This document shows, piece by piece, positions 10,690-22,007 of a stretch of DNA of 64,000 nt. The stretch comes from Taudactylus pleione. Lineage: Eukaryota > Chordata > Amphibia > Anura > Myobatrachidae. Both the position numbers and the translations under genes were made by a program. The DNA lies in the NCBI GenBank assembly GCA_031769625.1, contig JAUIMM010000211.1, positions 9,939,001 through 10,003,000 on the forward strand. The letters run 5' to 3'. The notes beneath the pieces were generated by a model. That model ran no database searches, was not told the DNA's origin, and saw only the letters and a list, made by a program, of their open reading frames with translations. The stretch's first letter is position 1; each line of letters opens with the position of its first letter.

Positions 10690-11290
10690 CAGGAAATATC
10701 ACTGATTAGCCCTTTACCCAATGGTAGCATTGGTTGCGGTCAGCTGACACTGTCCTCCAATGGACTGTTGCTTTAGGGTATTTAGCCGGGCTCTGGACAA
10801 CAGGAAGTTGCCTGTACAACGTCGCTCTTCCAGTGAAGGCTTGCTGTTGCATTGTTCCAGGTTCCACGCTCTGTTCTTCTAGTGATTGATTCCTAGTTTT
10901 TATCCACAGTGTATGTACTCAGTACCTCACCAGAGTACAATCTCCTAAGTGTCATCTTCTTGTGCCAGTTCTGCGTCTGGAGCCACAGTGTGTGTACTCA
11001 GTAAGTCATCCAAGTACTGATTCCTAGTGTTTTTCTCCTGTGCTTTACCTGCGATTGTGTTCCTCTGTTTCCCACTTATGCTGGATATCTGACCAAAGGG
11101 CCGCAACCTGCCTGCTGGGTGCAGCTTAAACCCAAATCCCGATTGGAGGAGTCGCTAGTGAACACCTCCCAGCAGGTTAGACTCCGCGCCTTTGGTCAGG
11201 TCTCGTCAACATCAGGTGCTTGTGGAAGAGGAGGACATACATCCAGGCCCCTCACCTCCAGTTCCTTTCCCAACCTGGGACCCTGTACAA
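10690..11290 (+). mobile_element. LTR and leader related to the one at 4985-7695
   Basis: The order of landmarks follows the minus-strand LTR: a GTCAGCTGACACTGTCC stretch, a TATTTAGCC promoter-like site, duplicated CCACAGTGT(A/G)TGTACTCAGT segments, then GTGAACACC, GGTTAGACTCCGC and TTTGGTCAGGTCTCGTCAAC. It lacks the 48-bp array. The 5' limit is approximate. No retroelement protein is encoded. Confidence 0.45.
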
Positions 11291-11602
11291 GATAGCCTGA
11301 ATGTGACACATAGATTGTCCACAGCCACACAAATGTCCACCATTGGTCCTCTGCCACCTCCCATTGAACACCACCAGTAAATGATTGATGGATGCCAACC
11401 ATTGATGTCGATGCCCAACCCTACCATTGCACACAACTGAAATCTGGGTTGTTAAAAGGTATATTAGTGTTTAATTATATAGGGCCAACATCACCCATAG
11501 TGCCTTACTATAAAAAGACAGTAATAAAAGGCTACTGGGTACTAGCAGAAAGAGGGAGAGATGTGTTTAGCCTTCTAAAGAGTGGAGAACTGGTCAAGTG
11601 GA

Positions 11603-11706
11603 GGAATTGCCCATAGCAACCGATCAGCTTCTACCTGTCATTTTATAGGCTGTGCTAGATAAATGATAGCTAGAAGCTGATTGGTTGCTAATGCTATGGG
11701 CAACTT
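11603..11706. mobile_element. CCAATCAG-type foldback MITE (short)
   Basis: Inverted arms with CCATAGCAACCGATCAGCTT on the left and AAGCTGATTGGTTGC followed by CTATGGGCAA on the right. It resembles the foldbacks at 30500 and 41330. Confidence 0.6.
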
Positions 11707-11839
11707 CTGTACTTTGTGTCTCTCGAAGGTGAGGCTGCTGTTAGGGGCATGGTGGGTTTGGCCCTTGCTTTGTGTACTGGATGGGGAAGAGAAGAAGCAG
11801 AGTGCATAGAGAAGCGTGTAAACTGGAGAGAACATGGAA

Positions 11840-12000
11840 CATGTATATGTGTGTGCATGTCTCTGTGTGTAAATGTGTGAATGCATAGCATATGTGAGTA
11901 TGCAAGTTTATCTGTGTGATTTATCCATGCATTTTGCTGATTGTGCGTGTGTATGTGTGGGTGCAGATACATGTGTGTGGGTGTGTCTGTATATTAATAT
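11840..12000. repeat. TG/TGTG-rich simple sequence
   Basis: Purine-pyrimidine alternating stretch with repeated TGTGTG and TATGTG. The minus-strand reading frames rich in His and Thr over it are simple-sequence artefacts. Confidence 0.6.
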
Positions 12001-12206
12001 ATGATTATATTGGAGGTTACTAGAGAGGAAGTCGCTCCTTTGCAGAGCAGCTGCTGTCTGGCAGGATAGTCTGTGAGGAATGATTTCACTCCCTGCACTA
12101 ATGAAGAACATTTGCGTCATTCCCTGCGCTGTTCGTTCTCTTGAGTAATCCTAGTTTCCTTTTGTTTGCCTTCAGCACTGTCTCACTTTGGTACTGTTCA
12201 GGTTAT

Positions 12207-12805
12207 GGGCCTGATTCAGAGCCGTTCGCTATTTGCGGTCGTTCGTTCAAAAACAAGGGGTGGCTATTCAAATGATCCGTTCGCAAATTGCAGTCTGTTC
12301 ACACCTCTAAGTCTGAACGAGCGTGCAAAACATACGCTCGTTTATTTGTTAAAAACGCCCCCTGGCCGCTCGCACCATACGTCATGTCCGCTATTTATTA
12401 GATTAATCGAGTACATCGACCAGCGTATGAACTGCTCGCTATTCTTGTGGTTGGTTTTTTCAACCGCTATTTTGCGAGCAGTTCTGAGTTTAAAAAAACC
12501 AAGTGACGTGGTCAATAACGCTGCTGTATTAATTATGCACTCCCTTAAAACGCCAGTTTTGACCTTTAAGCACGCCTGCGTTCGAATTCCACTCCCCCGT
12601 TTACAAGCACCTTCCCCTGTTACCACCCACATACGCCTCATTCTGTCACTCAAAATAGCAGGCACTCGCTATATAGCGTACAAACGATTTTCGGCCGCAC
12701 TGACTGGTTCGCGCATGCGTACTAAAAACCGTACGCTTGTGCAGATGTGCGAACATCGCTCGGAACGAGCGTACGGCCGCTAGCGAGCGGCTCTGAATGA
12801 GGGCC
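12207..12805. mobile_element. Harbinger-like MITE, family 1, copy 1 (599 bp)
   Basis: Left end GGGCCTGATTCAGAGCCG and right end CGGCTCTGAATGAGGGCC are inverted repeats, flanked by TAT on both sides (12204-12206, 12806-12808). The interior matches the copies at 31914-32472 (same orientation) and 63027-63620 (opposite), including ACAAGGGGTGGCTATTCAAA and a CCTTCCCCTGTTACCACCCA block. The 205-residue plus-strand reading frame spanning it, and similar ones in the other copies, reflect the shared DNA and have no known domain. The Harbinger link comes from the 3-bp duplication and from the related coding element at 34360. Confidence 0.75.
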
Positions 12806-12809
12806 TATA

Positions 12810-13165
12810 GCCCTCATTCAGAGCCGTACGCTCTGAGCAGAGCGCACGCTCTGAATGAGGGCCGACCTCCATGAAAATGGAGCGTCCTTCTGGACGCTCG
12901 TATAGCTGTGGGTCACCACCCACAGACTATACGAGCGTGCATTTTGATGGCCGCGATGGTCGAGACCATCGTGACCATCGAAATTGCGAGCCGGAGCCTG
13001 CGGTTGAGGTTTTCAACCGCAAGCTCCGGAGTGATTTTGGCTCTATCAGAGCCAAAATCACTCCCACTGACATCACTAGTGATGTCAGTGGGCCGGCTTT
13101 TGACGGGAGGCGTTCCCGTGGGAACGCCCCTGTCAGGGAGGCACGCCCCCGGCACGCCTACCAAA
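12810..13165. mobile_element. Hairpin-chain element, copy E (truncated)
   Basis: Nearly identical to the first two thirds of the element at 51165-51713: the same terminal mini-foldback, the CGCTCGTATAG hairpin, the GATGGCCGCGATGG hairpin, the CCGGAGC hairpin, the AGTGATTTTGG hairpin and the 30-bp central palindrome (CCCACTGACATCAC and its mirror). Similarity stops near ACCAAAGGAGCAG, so the other end is missing. It abuts the MITE ending at 12805. The overlapping 118- and 107-residue frames are palindrome artefacts. Confidence 0.75.
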
Positions 13166-13221
13166 GGAGCAGTACAGGGGCAAGCGGAATTTCCACGAGC
13201 GCCATTCCTCCCTTTACTTTT

Positions 13222-13790
13222 TGTTAAATGATGCGAAACGCATTCGGTATGATTTACCGCCGGCCGCAAATCCTGGCAGCGGCAGTCCGACAGAGGAGGA
13301 AATCCAGATCGTCCTAAAAGTAAGTATAAACTAACCTAATTCTACCCCCTAACCCTAACCCTCCTTTAGGGCACCTAACCCTAACCTCCCTCCCCCCCCT
13401 GTGCCTAACCCTAATCCCCCCTCTAAGTGCCTAAACCTAACCCTCCCTTCCCCGGCTAAGTCCCCCGGGGGGTGCCTAACCCTAACCTCCCCCCGGGGTG
13501 CCTAACCCTAACCTCCCTTCCCCTAGCCTAACCCTAACCTCCTGGGGAAGGGGGGGAGGGTGCCTAACCCTAAGTCTTCCCCGGGAGCCCTAAACCTAAC
13601 CCTCCCCCCTGCGGCTGTCCGCGCCCGGCATCCCTCTTCAATCGGGATGCTGGGCACCGGTCTCCCGGCATCGGTAAAATGACAGGCGTCTAGATTTAGA
13701 CGCCTGTCATTTAACCCTCGCCGGTATTAAGCAGTCGGGAAGCCAGCGGACAGCATTGCGTTCGCCGTCTTCCTGAACGTATACCATACA
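13222..13790 (+). repeat. Repeat with telomere-like CCTAACCCTAA core, copy 1
   Basis: Begins near TTCGGTATGATTTACCGCCGG, contains about 250 bp of irregular CCTAACCCTAACC units mixed with C/G runs, then a hairpin GACAGGCGTCTAGATTTAG with its mirror, and ends near GCAGTCGGGAAGCC. The same order of parts occurs at 25120-25615 (minus) and 40225-40760 (plus). It is dispersed inside the introns, so it is a repeat family and not a chromosome end. Confidence 0.75.
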
Positions 13791-14427
13791 AAACATGTCA
13801 TACATGCAATATACGCTCAAATATTTTGTTTCGCAAAAATAGTCTTCAGACTTCATCGTAAAGTAAATATGAAACTTAATGTAACTGTTCCGCTATGTCG
13901 TTATGTTTAACTCATCTTTTTAAAATATTTTCTGAACTGGGGGATTTCCAGTCACTGTAGCCCTTTAAACACAGCAGTGATATTGGATGCATGCGCATAT
14001 GTATATGTGAAATCAGATAAACTGCGATCGCGCCACTTGCCTATCTCACCACCATGATGTACAATGGAGTGGGCAGCGTTATAGTGTTGTGATCAGGTGC
14101 GTCCTCCGTGCCTTAGTGATCACCCATCACCCAGAAGAACAAATGTAATAGATTCCGATTCGGATAGTGAGGATTTTTCAGTGAGCTATAAAGCAGTGAA
14201 GGGAGGTACTCCCAGCCTCCTGCTCCAGGGCTTCTTTTTTTTGTGAAGTCTTGAAGTCACGTGTGCTGTTGATGGATGCCGGCACGGGGCGCACATACAC
14301 AATATACATAAATATGTAGATATGGATTATCCAACCAATTTAAATCACTCATTAGTTTGATAGATTGCAATCATAACTTCAGAATTTTTAGAACCAAACC
14401 ACTATGTACCCTAACCAAGTGCACAGC

Positions 14428-14575
14428 CAATGGGGGAGATGTGCCAAGCCTTGGAGAGAGATGGAAAAGTTGCTGAAAGCAACCAATCAGCTACTAACTG
14501 TCATTTATCTAGCACAATGCTCTCAATTGAGCATCTGTACATTATCTATCTCCAGGGCTTGATACATTTCCCCCT
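14428..14575. repeat. CCAATCAG-type repeat, decayed
   Basis: GAAAGCAACCAATCAGCTAC followed by CTGTCATTTATCTAGCACA, the typical inner arm of the foldback MITEs in this window. The matching second arm is degraded. Confidence 0.45.
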
Positions 14576-15287
14576 ATGTTAAGTATTACTTCTGCTAACT
14601 TAACTCTTAACTCTTCTAACTTATCTCTTGTGCTAAGTGATAGAACATCGCCATTGGTCTCCCTAGCAAACTGATGGGTTTAACCTATACAGCACTTGCA
14701 ACAGTGTCTGGTTCTACCTCATTTTCCCAGGGTCTGATATTCTGACAGTTCATCATCTCCATCCTTACATCACATTACATCTTCCTCTATCTGTACAGTC
14801 AGTGACCGGGCTGTTATCAGTAGCCCCATTGAAGTGGCCGCATCAAACATCAGCAGATAGGATTTGGGACCTGGAGCTGAAGTTCAGGCCAGGAATCTTC
14901 GGTGGACCCAAGCCAGTCCTCACACACATGCATGCCGGCTGTGTGTAATCTGGATGAACTTCTGGGTCATCTTGCAAGTTATTTTTTATTAGCAAACATT
15001 GTACATCTAGCGGACAAACCCCATAAATATTTTGTCAGATGCAGATTATCAAAGCTACGGCCCATTTAGTGCTGTAAACAAACCATTGTTGTTTGTTCCT
15101 ATTTATTCCTTGTATCTTCCTATACCATTCTACTAGGCTTTATTTTTTCTGATGAATATCTCTCCTAAGCATTTACTGCCCTCAATATATAATCGCCATT
15201 CCTTCTAGAGAGATTGTCTCTAGGACTGAACACAACACTCCGGAGCTTCCCCAACCAGACGTCTGAATTTGATGTTCAATGTCTTTC

Positions 15288-15382
15288 TGGATAAAATGTA
15301 TCAAAGTGGTGAAGTTTTCTATATCAGCCAATCAAATTGTAGCTATCATTTATCAAGTACATTCTAGAAAATCATAGCTAGA
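15288..15382. repeat. Fragment of a CCAATCA-type foldback
   Basis: ATCAGCCAATCAAATTGTAG, TATCATTTATCAAGTACATT and ATAGCTAGAAT match one arm of the foldback family. It lies directly upstream of the LINE, which may have inserted into it. Confidence 0.4.
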
Positions 15383-17822
15383 ATCCCCTTATGCCTAAAC
15401 TACTCTCCTTAACCTCCTCTCTTGGCCTCTCCCAATGGACTGACTCCTCTACTCATCAGGAGGGCCACTACCTTGATCTAGTATTCACCAGACTATGCTC
15501 AGTTTCTGATTTCACTAATGCTCCTTTCCCTCTCTCAGATCACAGCCTTATCACTTGCACACTCTCCTCCATTACATCAACCTCAATGTCATTGAAATCA
15601 ACCAAATCTCCTAAAACACGCAGAAATATTAATGCTATTAACTTTCAACAGCTATCTACCTCTCTACAACAACTACTCTCACCAATTTCTACATTCCCAT
15701 CACACACCACTTAGACTTAAACGTCAACCATGGTATTCTAAATTAACAAGACACCTACAAAAATTCTCACGTAAAGTAGAACGTCAGTGGCGTAAGTTTC
15801 GTACTCCAAGTGACTTCCTAACATGTAAGACTATCTACAACTCTTATCGTACTGCTCTGGACACTGCCAAACAAACATATTTCCAATCTGTAATCTCTGC
15901 TCAAGCCTCTAACGCCAAGCAACTTTTTAATACATTTAAATTCCATACCTGAACCCTCTGGCACATTCTCTTCATTTGACCCCACAAATGAAGATGAAGT
16001 ATCTACACTGTTCTCATCCTCCTACTCTATTACCTCTCCACTTGATCCTATACCCTCACAAATCAGTAAAGTTCTGTCTTCTGTGCTCATCCCAACCTTA
16101 ACTAAAATCTGCAATCTCTCTCTCTCTCTACTGGCATCTTTCCATCACTGTTCAAGCATGCAGTATTACTCCCATTCTGAAAAAACAATATTCTGACCCT
16201 ATCACTCTCTTAAATTACCGTCCCATCTCCCAACTCCCATGCCCCTCCAAGCTACTTGAGAGACTTGTCTACACCTGCCTCACACACTTTCTTAACTCAC
16301 ACAATTTATTTAGAGACAGCACTGACTAAGGTAGTGACTGATCTTGCCACTACCAAGGCTAAAGGTCATTACTTACTTCTAATTCTTCTAGATCTCTCTG
16401 CTGCTTTTGACACTGTTGACCAGTCTCTTCTCATACAAACACTACAATCCCTAGGTCTTAAGGACACAGATCTTTCTTGGTTCTCATCCTACCTATCTAA
16501 TCGATCTTTCACTGTTCGTTTTTCTGATTCTGCCTCCTCCTCGCTACCTCTATAAGTTGGAGTACCTGTCTGTCTTAGGTCCTCTGCTATTCTCAATCTA
16601 TAGTACCATCTGTATGCGGATGATACTCAAATCTACCTATCCTCCCCAGATTTGTCACCATCTCATCTCTGCTGGTCCGTGTCACTGAATGTCTCTCTGT
16701 CATTTCATCTTAAATGTCATATTACCACCTCAAACTTAATATTTCTTAAAACAGAATGAATTATATTTCCACCGGCCAATAACAGTTACCAACCTGATCT
16801 CTCTATCACTGTTGATAACTCGACAGTCCACCCTGCCCCACAAGCTCACTGATTATGTGTCATCCTTGACTCTGAACTGTCCTTTGTTCCCCACATTCAA
16901 TCTGTCTCAAAATCATGTTACATACATCTAAAAAACATATCCAAAGTTCGACCATATCTCACACAAGACACTGCAGAAACTATAACCCATGCACTCATTA
17001 TCTCCAGCATTGACTATTGCAGTAGTCTTCTTAATGGTCTTCCCAAAAACAGGCTCTCGCCATGACAATCCATTATGAATGCAGCTGCGAGGCTGATCTT
17101 CCTCGCCAAACGTTCATCGTCTGCTGCTCCGCTCTGTCATTCCCTCCATTGGTTGCCAGTTTTCTACCGTATTCAGTACAATAAACTTTTACTTACACAT
17201 AAGGCTATTAACCAAACCACACCAACATACATCTCTTCACTCATCTCAAAATATCTCCAAACCCGACCTCTCCGCTCAGCACAAGATCTGATTCTCTCAT
17301 CCCCACGTATTACTTGCTCACATTCACGGTTACAGGACTTTTTTTTCGGGCTGCATACACTCTATGGAATGCCTTACCATGCACAATAAGACTTTCCTCT
17401 AGTCTCCAATCCTTTAAGCATTCCCTGAAAACTCACCTCTTCAGGCAAGCTTATCAGATTCCAGAGCCGCCCACATACCCTTCATAGCTTCCATATCCAT
17501 TTACATCCCCTTTCACAGTCCACACATAACCTCACACATTGTCTTTCTTTCACATCCTCCTGACATTTGCCCTACATTCCTGTGTGACTGGACCATACAG
17601 CCCGCAAAGAAACTCTGCATTCTAGCTAGACCAAAATGCAATATATTGCACCTATCCTTGTGTATCAATGCCTATTTCCCTATAGATTGTAAGCTTGCGA
17701 GCAGGGTCCTCCTACCTATATATGTGTCTGTTATTACCCAGTTTTGTTCTATTAATGTGTCCAATTGTAATGCGCAACGGAATATGCTGCGCTATATAAG
17801 AAACTGTTTATAAATAAATAAA
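15383..17822 (+). mobile_element. 5'-truncated L2-type LINE
   Basis: The element begins inside the endonuclease domain, runs through reverse transcriptase and ends in the tail TGTAAGCTTGCGAGCAGGG ... GCGCTATATAA followed by (ATAA)n. The clade is inferred from the RT motif [13 protein letters not shown], the YADDTQIYL motif, and a C-terminal region with LHWLPV and RPLRSA, all typical of L2. About 2.4 kb remains. Codons are interrupted by stops and frameshifts throughout, so it is not active. Confidence 0.85.
15391..17389 (+). pseudogene. Decayed L2 ORF2 (endonuclease and reverse transcriptase)
   Basis: At least four separate open segments can be chained in order. 15391-15714 holds the end of the endonuclease (LDLVFTR, then LSDHSLITCTL). 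15632-15952 is the linker. 16256-16555 holds RT motifs including [21 protein letters not shown], the catalytic box, is at about 16612-16640 just after a damaged GVPVCLRS-like stretch where GVPQGSVLGPLLF is expected. 17075-17389 holds the C-terminal region with LHWLPV. In an active element this protein nicks target DNA and reverse-transcribes the LINE RNA. The start of the endonuclease is absent and several frame changes lie between the segments, so no protein can be made. Confidence 0.85.
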
Positions 17823-17833
17823 ATTGATTGCTA

Positions 17834-18005
17834 TGGACAGGGCCGGACCTGCCAGCTGACAATTCTGGCAAATGCCAGGAGGACTGATGGGCCGGTGACT
17901 CCCAAAAGCCTTGACAAGCAGCCTATGTGAGGCCTGGCCATGACCCCGAGAGGCATAGAGGGATGCCAGGGCCGAAAACAGCCTCAGTCTGTCCCTGTCC
18001 ATGGG
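17834..18005. repeat. Possible small hAT-like element
   Basis: CAGGGCCGGACC near the left and GTCTGTCCCTG near the right form a weak inverted pair. No 8-bp duplication was found. It could be a decayed relative of the CAGGG-type elements elsewhere in the window. Confidence 0.25.
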
Positions 18006-18689
18006 CATCTCCACCTCTTCTCTTTAGAAAGTTTGGATGGTGGGGGGTACCAGATTTCATATTTATTGAAGATGGAGAGCACTACCTCAAAGACTTCATG
18101 TTGAAACCTCCAGTGAGGTTTCACTCCTTACCAAGATGGTCGCTAAACCTAGTACTGCGCATGCGCATCGCCATCTTGTTCACCACTCTGGGAGACGCAA
18201 GGTAAAGGCCACATTAGAACCAATCAAATGTTTTTGATCATTTGTGTGTACTAAAATTAATTTTTAACACCACTAGATGGTCTCGGCTCTGTGACATTTA
18301 GGATGGAATTTTTTATTGTTTCACTTCACCCCTTAACACACACATGCCTACTCTAGCAAGTTTAATTGTCCACCCTATCCAGTAAGGTGAAAAGAAAACG
18401 ATGTTCAAGCCCAAAAAAATAGGATCATCTGGTCTAAATAAGTCCATCACATGATCCACCTGTGCAGGACAATGATCACTCAATTCACAGTGAAACACGT
18501 TTTCAATCCTCCGTTACTGCCCACTTCATTAGGGTATTGTGCGGGATCTGACAGGCTGGTCTGCTCTCCAAAGTCCCAGAGAACCCTGACATTTGGGAGT
18601 CTCCTGGAGATTCCAGAAGCGTCAGGAGGTATGCTCCCATATGGTATAATAAAAGAGTTTTATTTGGCAGCAGGAGGAGGCAGCGGGGT

Positions 18690-19035
18690 GTAGTCATCAT
18701 CCCGGGGTGCGGGATACCGACAGTCAAAATACCTGCGTCGTAATCCCAACAGCCAGCATCCTGAAGGTAAGTATCGGGGGTTAGGGGAGGGTTAGATTTA
18801 GGGTTAAGGTTTGGCACTAGAGGGAGGGTTAGGATCAGACACTAAGGAGTGAGGGTTAGATTTATGTTGCGATGAGGGGGAGGTTAGGTTTAGGCACCAG
18901 GGAGGGAGGGTTATAGGTAGGGGTACGGGTTAGCGTCCATGAAGCCTACCTTGTAGAGTTGGGATTCTGACTGTCGGGATGCCGCTGTTGGTACTCTGAT
19001 CGGCGGCAATCCGACCGCCTGGATCCCATACCCCC
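18690..19035. repeat. GTTAGG-rich repeat related to the telomere-like family
   Basis: Outer parts (GGGATACCGACAGTC at left, GACTGTCGGGATGCC at right) are inverted repeats. The core has irregular GGTTAGG(G) units resembling the other three telomere-like repeats but more decayed. It ends shortly before SHISAL1 exon 2. Confidence 0.55.
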
Positions 19036-19268
19036 AAGCCCCCCCCCCTATTGTAGAACAGACTGCGGGTAATCCTTAACCCCGGCCCAATAGGTTGTCT
19101 AGGCTTTTAGCTCTCAGCAACTATAGTGTTTACTCGTTCAATTCAGTTTCATGGGAATCTGCTGCAGGATTACACATGGACATATAAGCTTTGTGTGTTA
19201 ACGATTTCATTTGCTGACTGTATATTATACACATTGCTTCTATCACTGTACATTTAATTCTCCTATAG

Positions 19269-19523
<255 letters not shown>

Positions 19524-20204
19524 TAAGTGACTGAGTCTCTAAAAATTATATCCACAATTCCCCCCCATCCGTGTTGCTGTAGATGGATAATTACAATCAG
19601 TATAGAACTCAGTTTGCCAGTCGTAGTTTTTCTAACGGTTTTAATCTTTTTATTGAAAAAAAATAACTAAGGTAAACATTCAAAAGTCATTGTAGGATAA
19701 TATGGGCAGCATAGTGGCTAGCATTACTGCCTCACAGCACTGGTTTTGGATTCTCGCTCATGACCCACCTGTATGGGTTTGTATGTTCTCCGATTGTTTG
19801 CATGGGTTTGAAAGTTTTTCATTAAATAAAGTTAATCATTTGCAGGATGATGAAGACTCACGTTGGGGGTGTGATATTTAATATTTTGTCTACTTATTGA
19901 TCTTGGGTTTGTGGCCCACTATTAATGGTGAGGATCCTTAGGGATAAACAGTGGTGTAGCAATGCGGGGGACACCAGTGTGCAGAGTTACGGGGACTCCA
20001 AAGTGTCGTGTTGCCCGGGCACAAAGTGGGGAAAAAACGCAAGCAAGAGGTGCAAGCTCTACTACCAGCAACAGCAACATGGATGTGACAAAAACTGTGC
20101 CAACATGTTTATTAAACTGAGTGTGGCTTTGCATAGTTAATTAAAAAGTATTATCTCAAAGAGTCGTAAGCAAACACAACCCAGTCCCAGCTGAGAAGTA
20201 TTTA

Positions 20205-21015
20205 AGTGCTATTTAAGACAGATTGCATACTATTGACTACTATATAATAGAGAGCATTCTAGTGCCTACTATATCATGGAGAGCATTCTAATGCTTACTA
20301 TACAATAGGGAACATTCTAGTGACTACTATACAAAAGAGAGCATTCTATTGGTTACTATGCAATAAAGATCATTCTAGTGGATAATTCTAGCGACCCATG
20401 GTGGATTTTACCTAGGACTGCAGAGTTGGTGGTGGTGTTTTCTTCTTCTGGGACTGCCAGTCCGGGTTGTGACAGCAGGGAGCACTTCCATGGGAAGTCA
20501 CTCCCTGCTATCACAACAGCCGATGCAGTCCCTAGAAACCGGCAAAGGCAGGATCCGCGGCTGTCGGTGACTACTATACAATAAAGATTATTCTAGGGAC
20601 TACTATAAAATAGAGAGCATTCTAGTGACTACTGTACAGTAGAGAGCATTCTAGTGCCTAAAAAGCAGTAGAGAGCATTCTAGTGCCTACTATACAATAT
20701 ACATCATTCTTGTGCCTACTATATAATAGAGAACATTTTAGTTCATCCCATACAATTAAGACCATTCTTGTGACTACTATACAATAGAGCATATTCCAGT
20801 GATCACTGTGCAATACGGTGAGCAATCTAGGGACCACTATTACAATACATAAAACATTGTAGTGGCCTTTATACAATACAGAAGAAATGTTAGTGATCTC
20901 TATGCAGTACGTACTGTATAGTATCTTAATCACTGGTATGCAATACAGAGAACATTCTAGTGATCAACGTACATTGATCAGTCTACTGACCGCTGTACAA
21001 TACAGAGAGCACCTT
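20205..21015. repeat. Interrupted tandem array, about 30-bp unit
   Basis: Units of the form GTGACTACTATACAATAGAG followed by AGCATTCTA repeat with many substitutions. The array is broken at about 20388-20570 by unrelated sequence containing CTCCCTGCTATCACAACAG. Minus-strand reading frames across it show a matching periodicity and are not genes. Confidence 0.8.
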
Positions 21016-22007
21016 AATCAGGATGTCTTTTTTATTTTTTAAATTTTTATTATTTATTTATTTTATTTGTGGAACTGAACACCCAAGCCTGGCTATTGAT
21101 GATCAATTTATTCTGTGTGGTGCGCTGGCGGCAGGACTGGGGGCACTTAAAGCCATATTTCACCAGTGAAATGTGCACAATTTCTTGGCCAAAGGCAGAA
21201 CGAGGCAAATATTTGGCAGTACGGTTCTGACAGTTGTGCTCACTTCTTCTCATATGTATAGAAACTGGAGACCCAGAGCAGGGTGAATAAGGAAAAAAAG
21301 AATAAGATGAAAAGGGTATAGATCAAACAAGTCCTTCTGCCTATTGTTCTACATAACAATGCATCTGAAAGGCAGTCGCTCAGCTGTGACTAGATTGGCA
21401 CTGCTTCATATGTAGATAAAGGAACCTTCGCCTGGACGTACTGCGGCTGATTCCCATTTCAATTCTGAGATCCAATTAATACCATTTATAAATAAATCTA
21501 TAATCCATCCATTAGGCCATCACCATGGCAACTGTGCGGAGCCTAAATAACAAGTAGGAATCACAAGAGCGTTCCTGCACTTGCTGTTTCTGTGACTCGG
21601 CTTTCATCTCCCAGCTTACATGAAATAACCCTTTATAACTAGGATCCAGCGTGAGACGTCTCCTTCACTATTTACTTCCCTGGTTCTGTATAATATATCT
21701 GAAAATTGTAAACGCTTTGTAGAAGGGAGTTTTCCTGTAACTCAGAAAGTTTAGGTTTGTTTCAGGCTTTTCTCAATGGACTAATTATCTCTGTCAAGCT
21801 CTGTGGTAGGGTATATAATGTACGAACATCATTTACTTTTGTTTAACGATAAAACTTGGGAGATCCGTATGACGCAAAGCTCTAATTATTCAGTAGAAAA
21901 AAAATGACTCTTCCTGGCGAAAACGGCTGTTCTTGGGCTTCTCCCAATCTACTAATGATATACAGTATTCTTTTTATTTATTTCAGTTCGGAATTTATAT
22001 ATATATA

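Noticed and set aside
12166..12783. A 205-residue plus-strand frame with relatives at 32175-32483 and 63049-63324
   Set aside because: The similarity reflects copies of one non-coding MITE. Frames are not preserved across copies and no domain is recognisable.
13335..13620. A true telomere or chromosome-fusion site (CCTAACCC repeats)
   Set aside because: The units are irregular and the same flanks and core recur twice more in both orientations inside the same gene, so it is a dispersed repeat.
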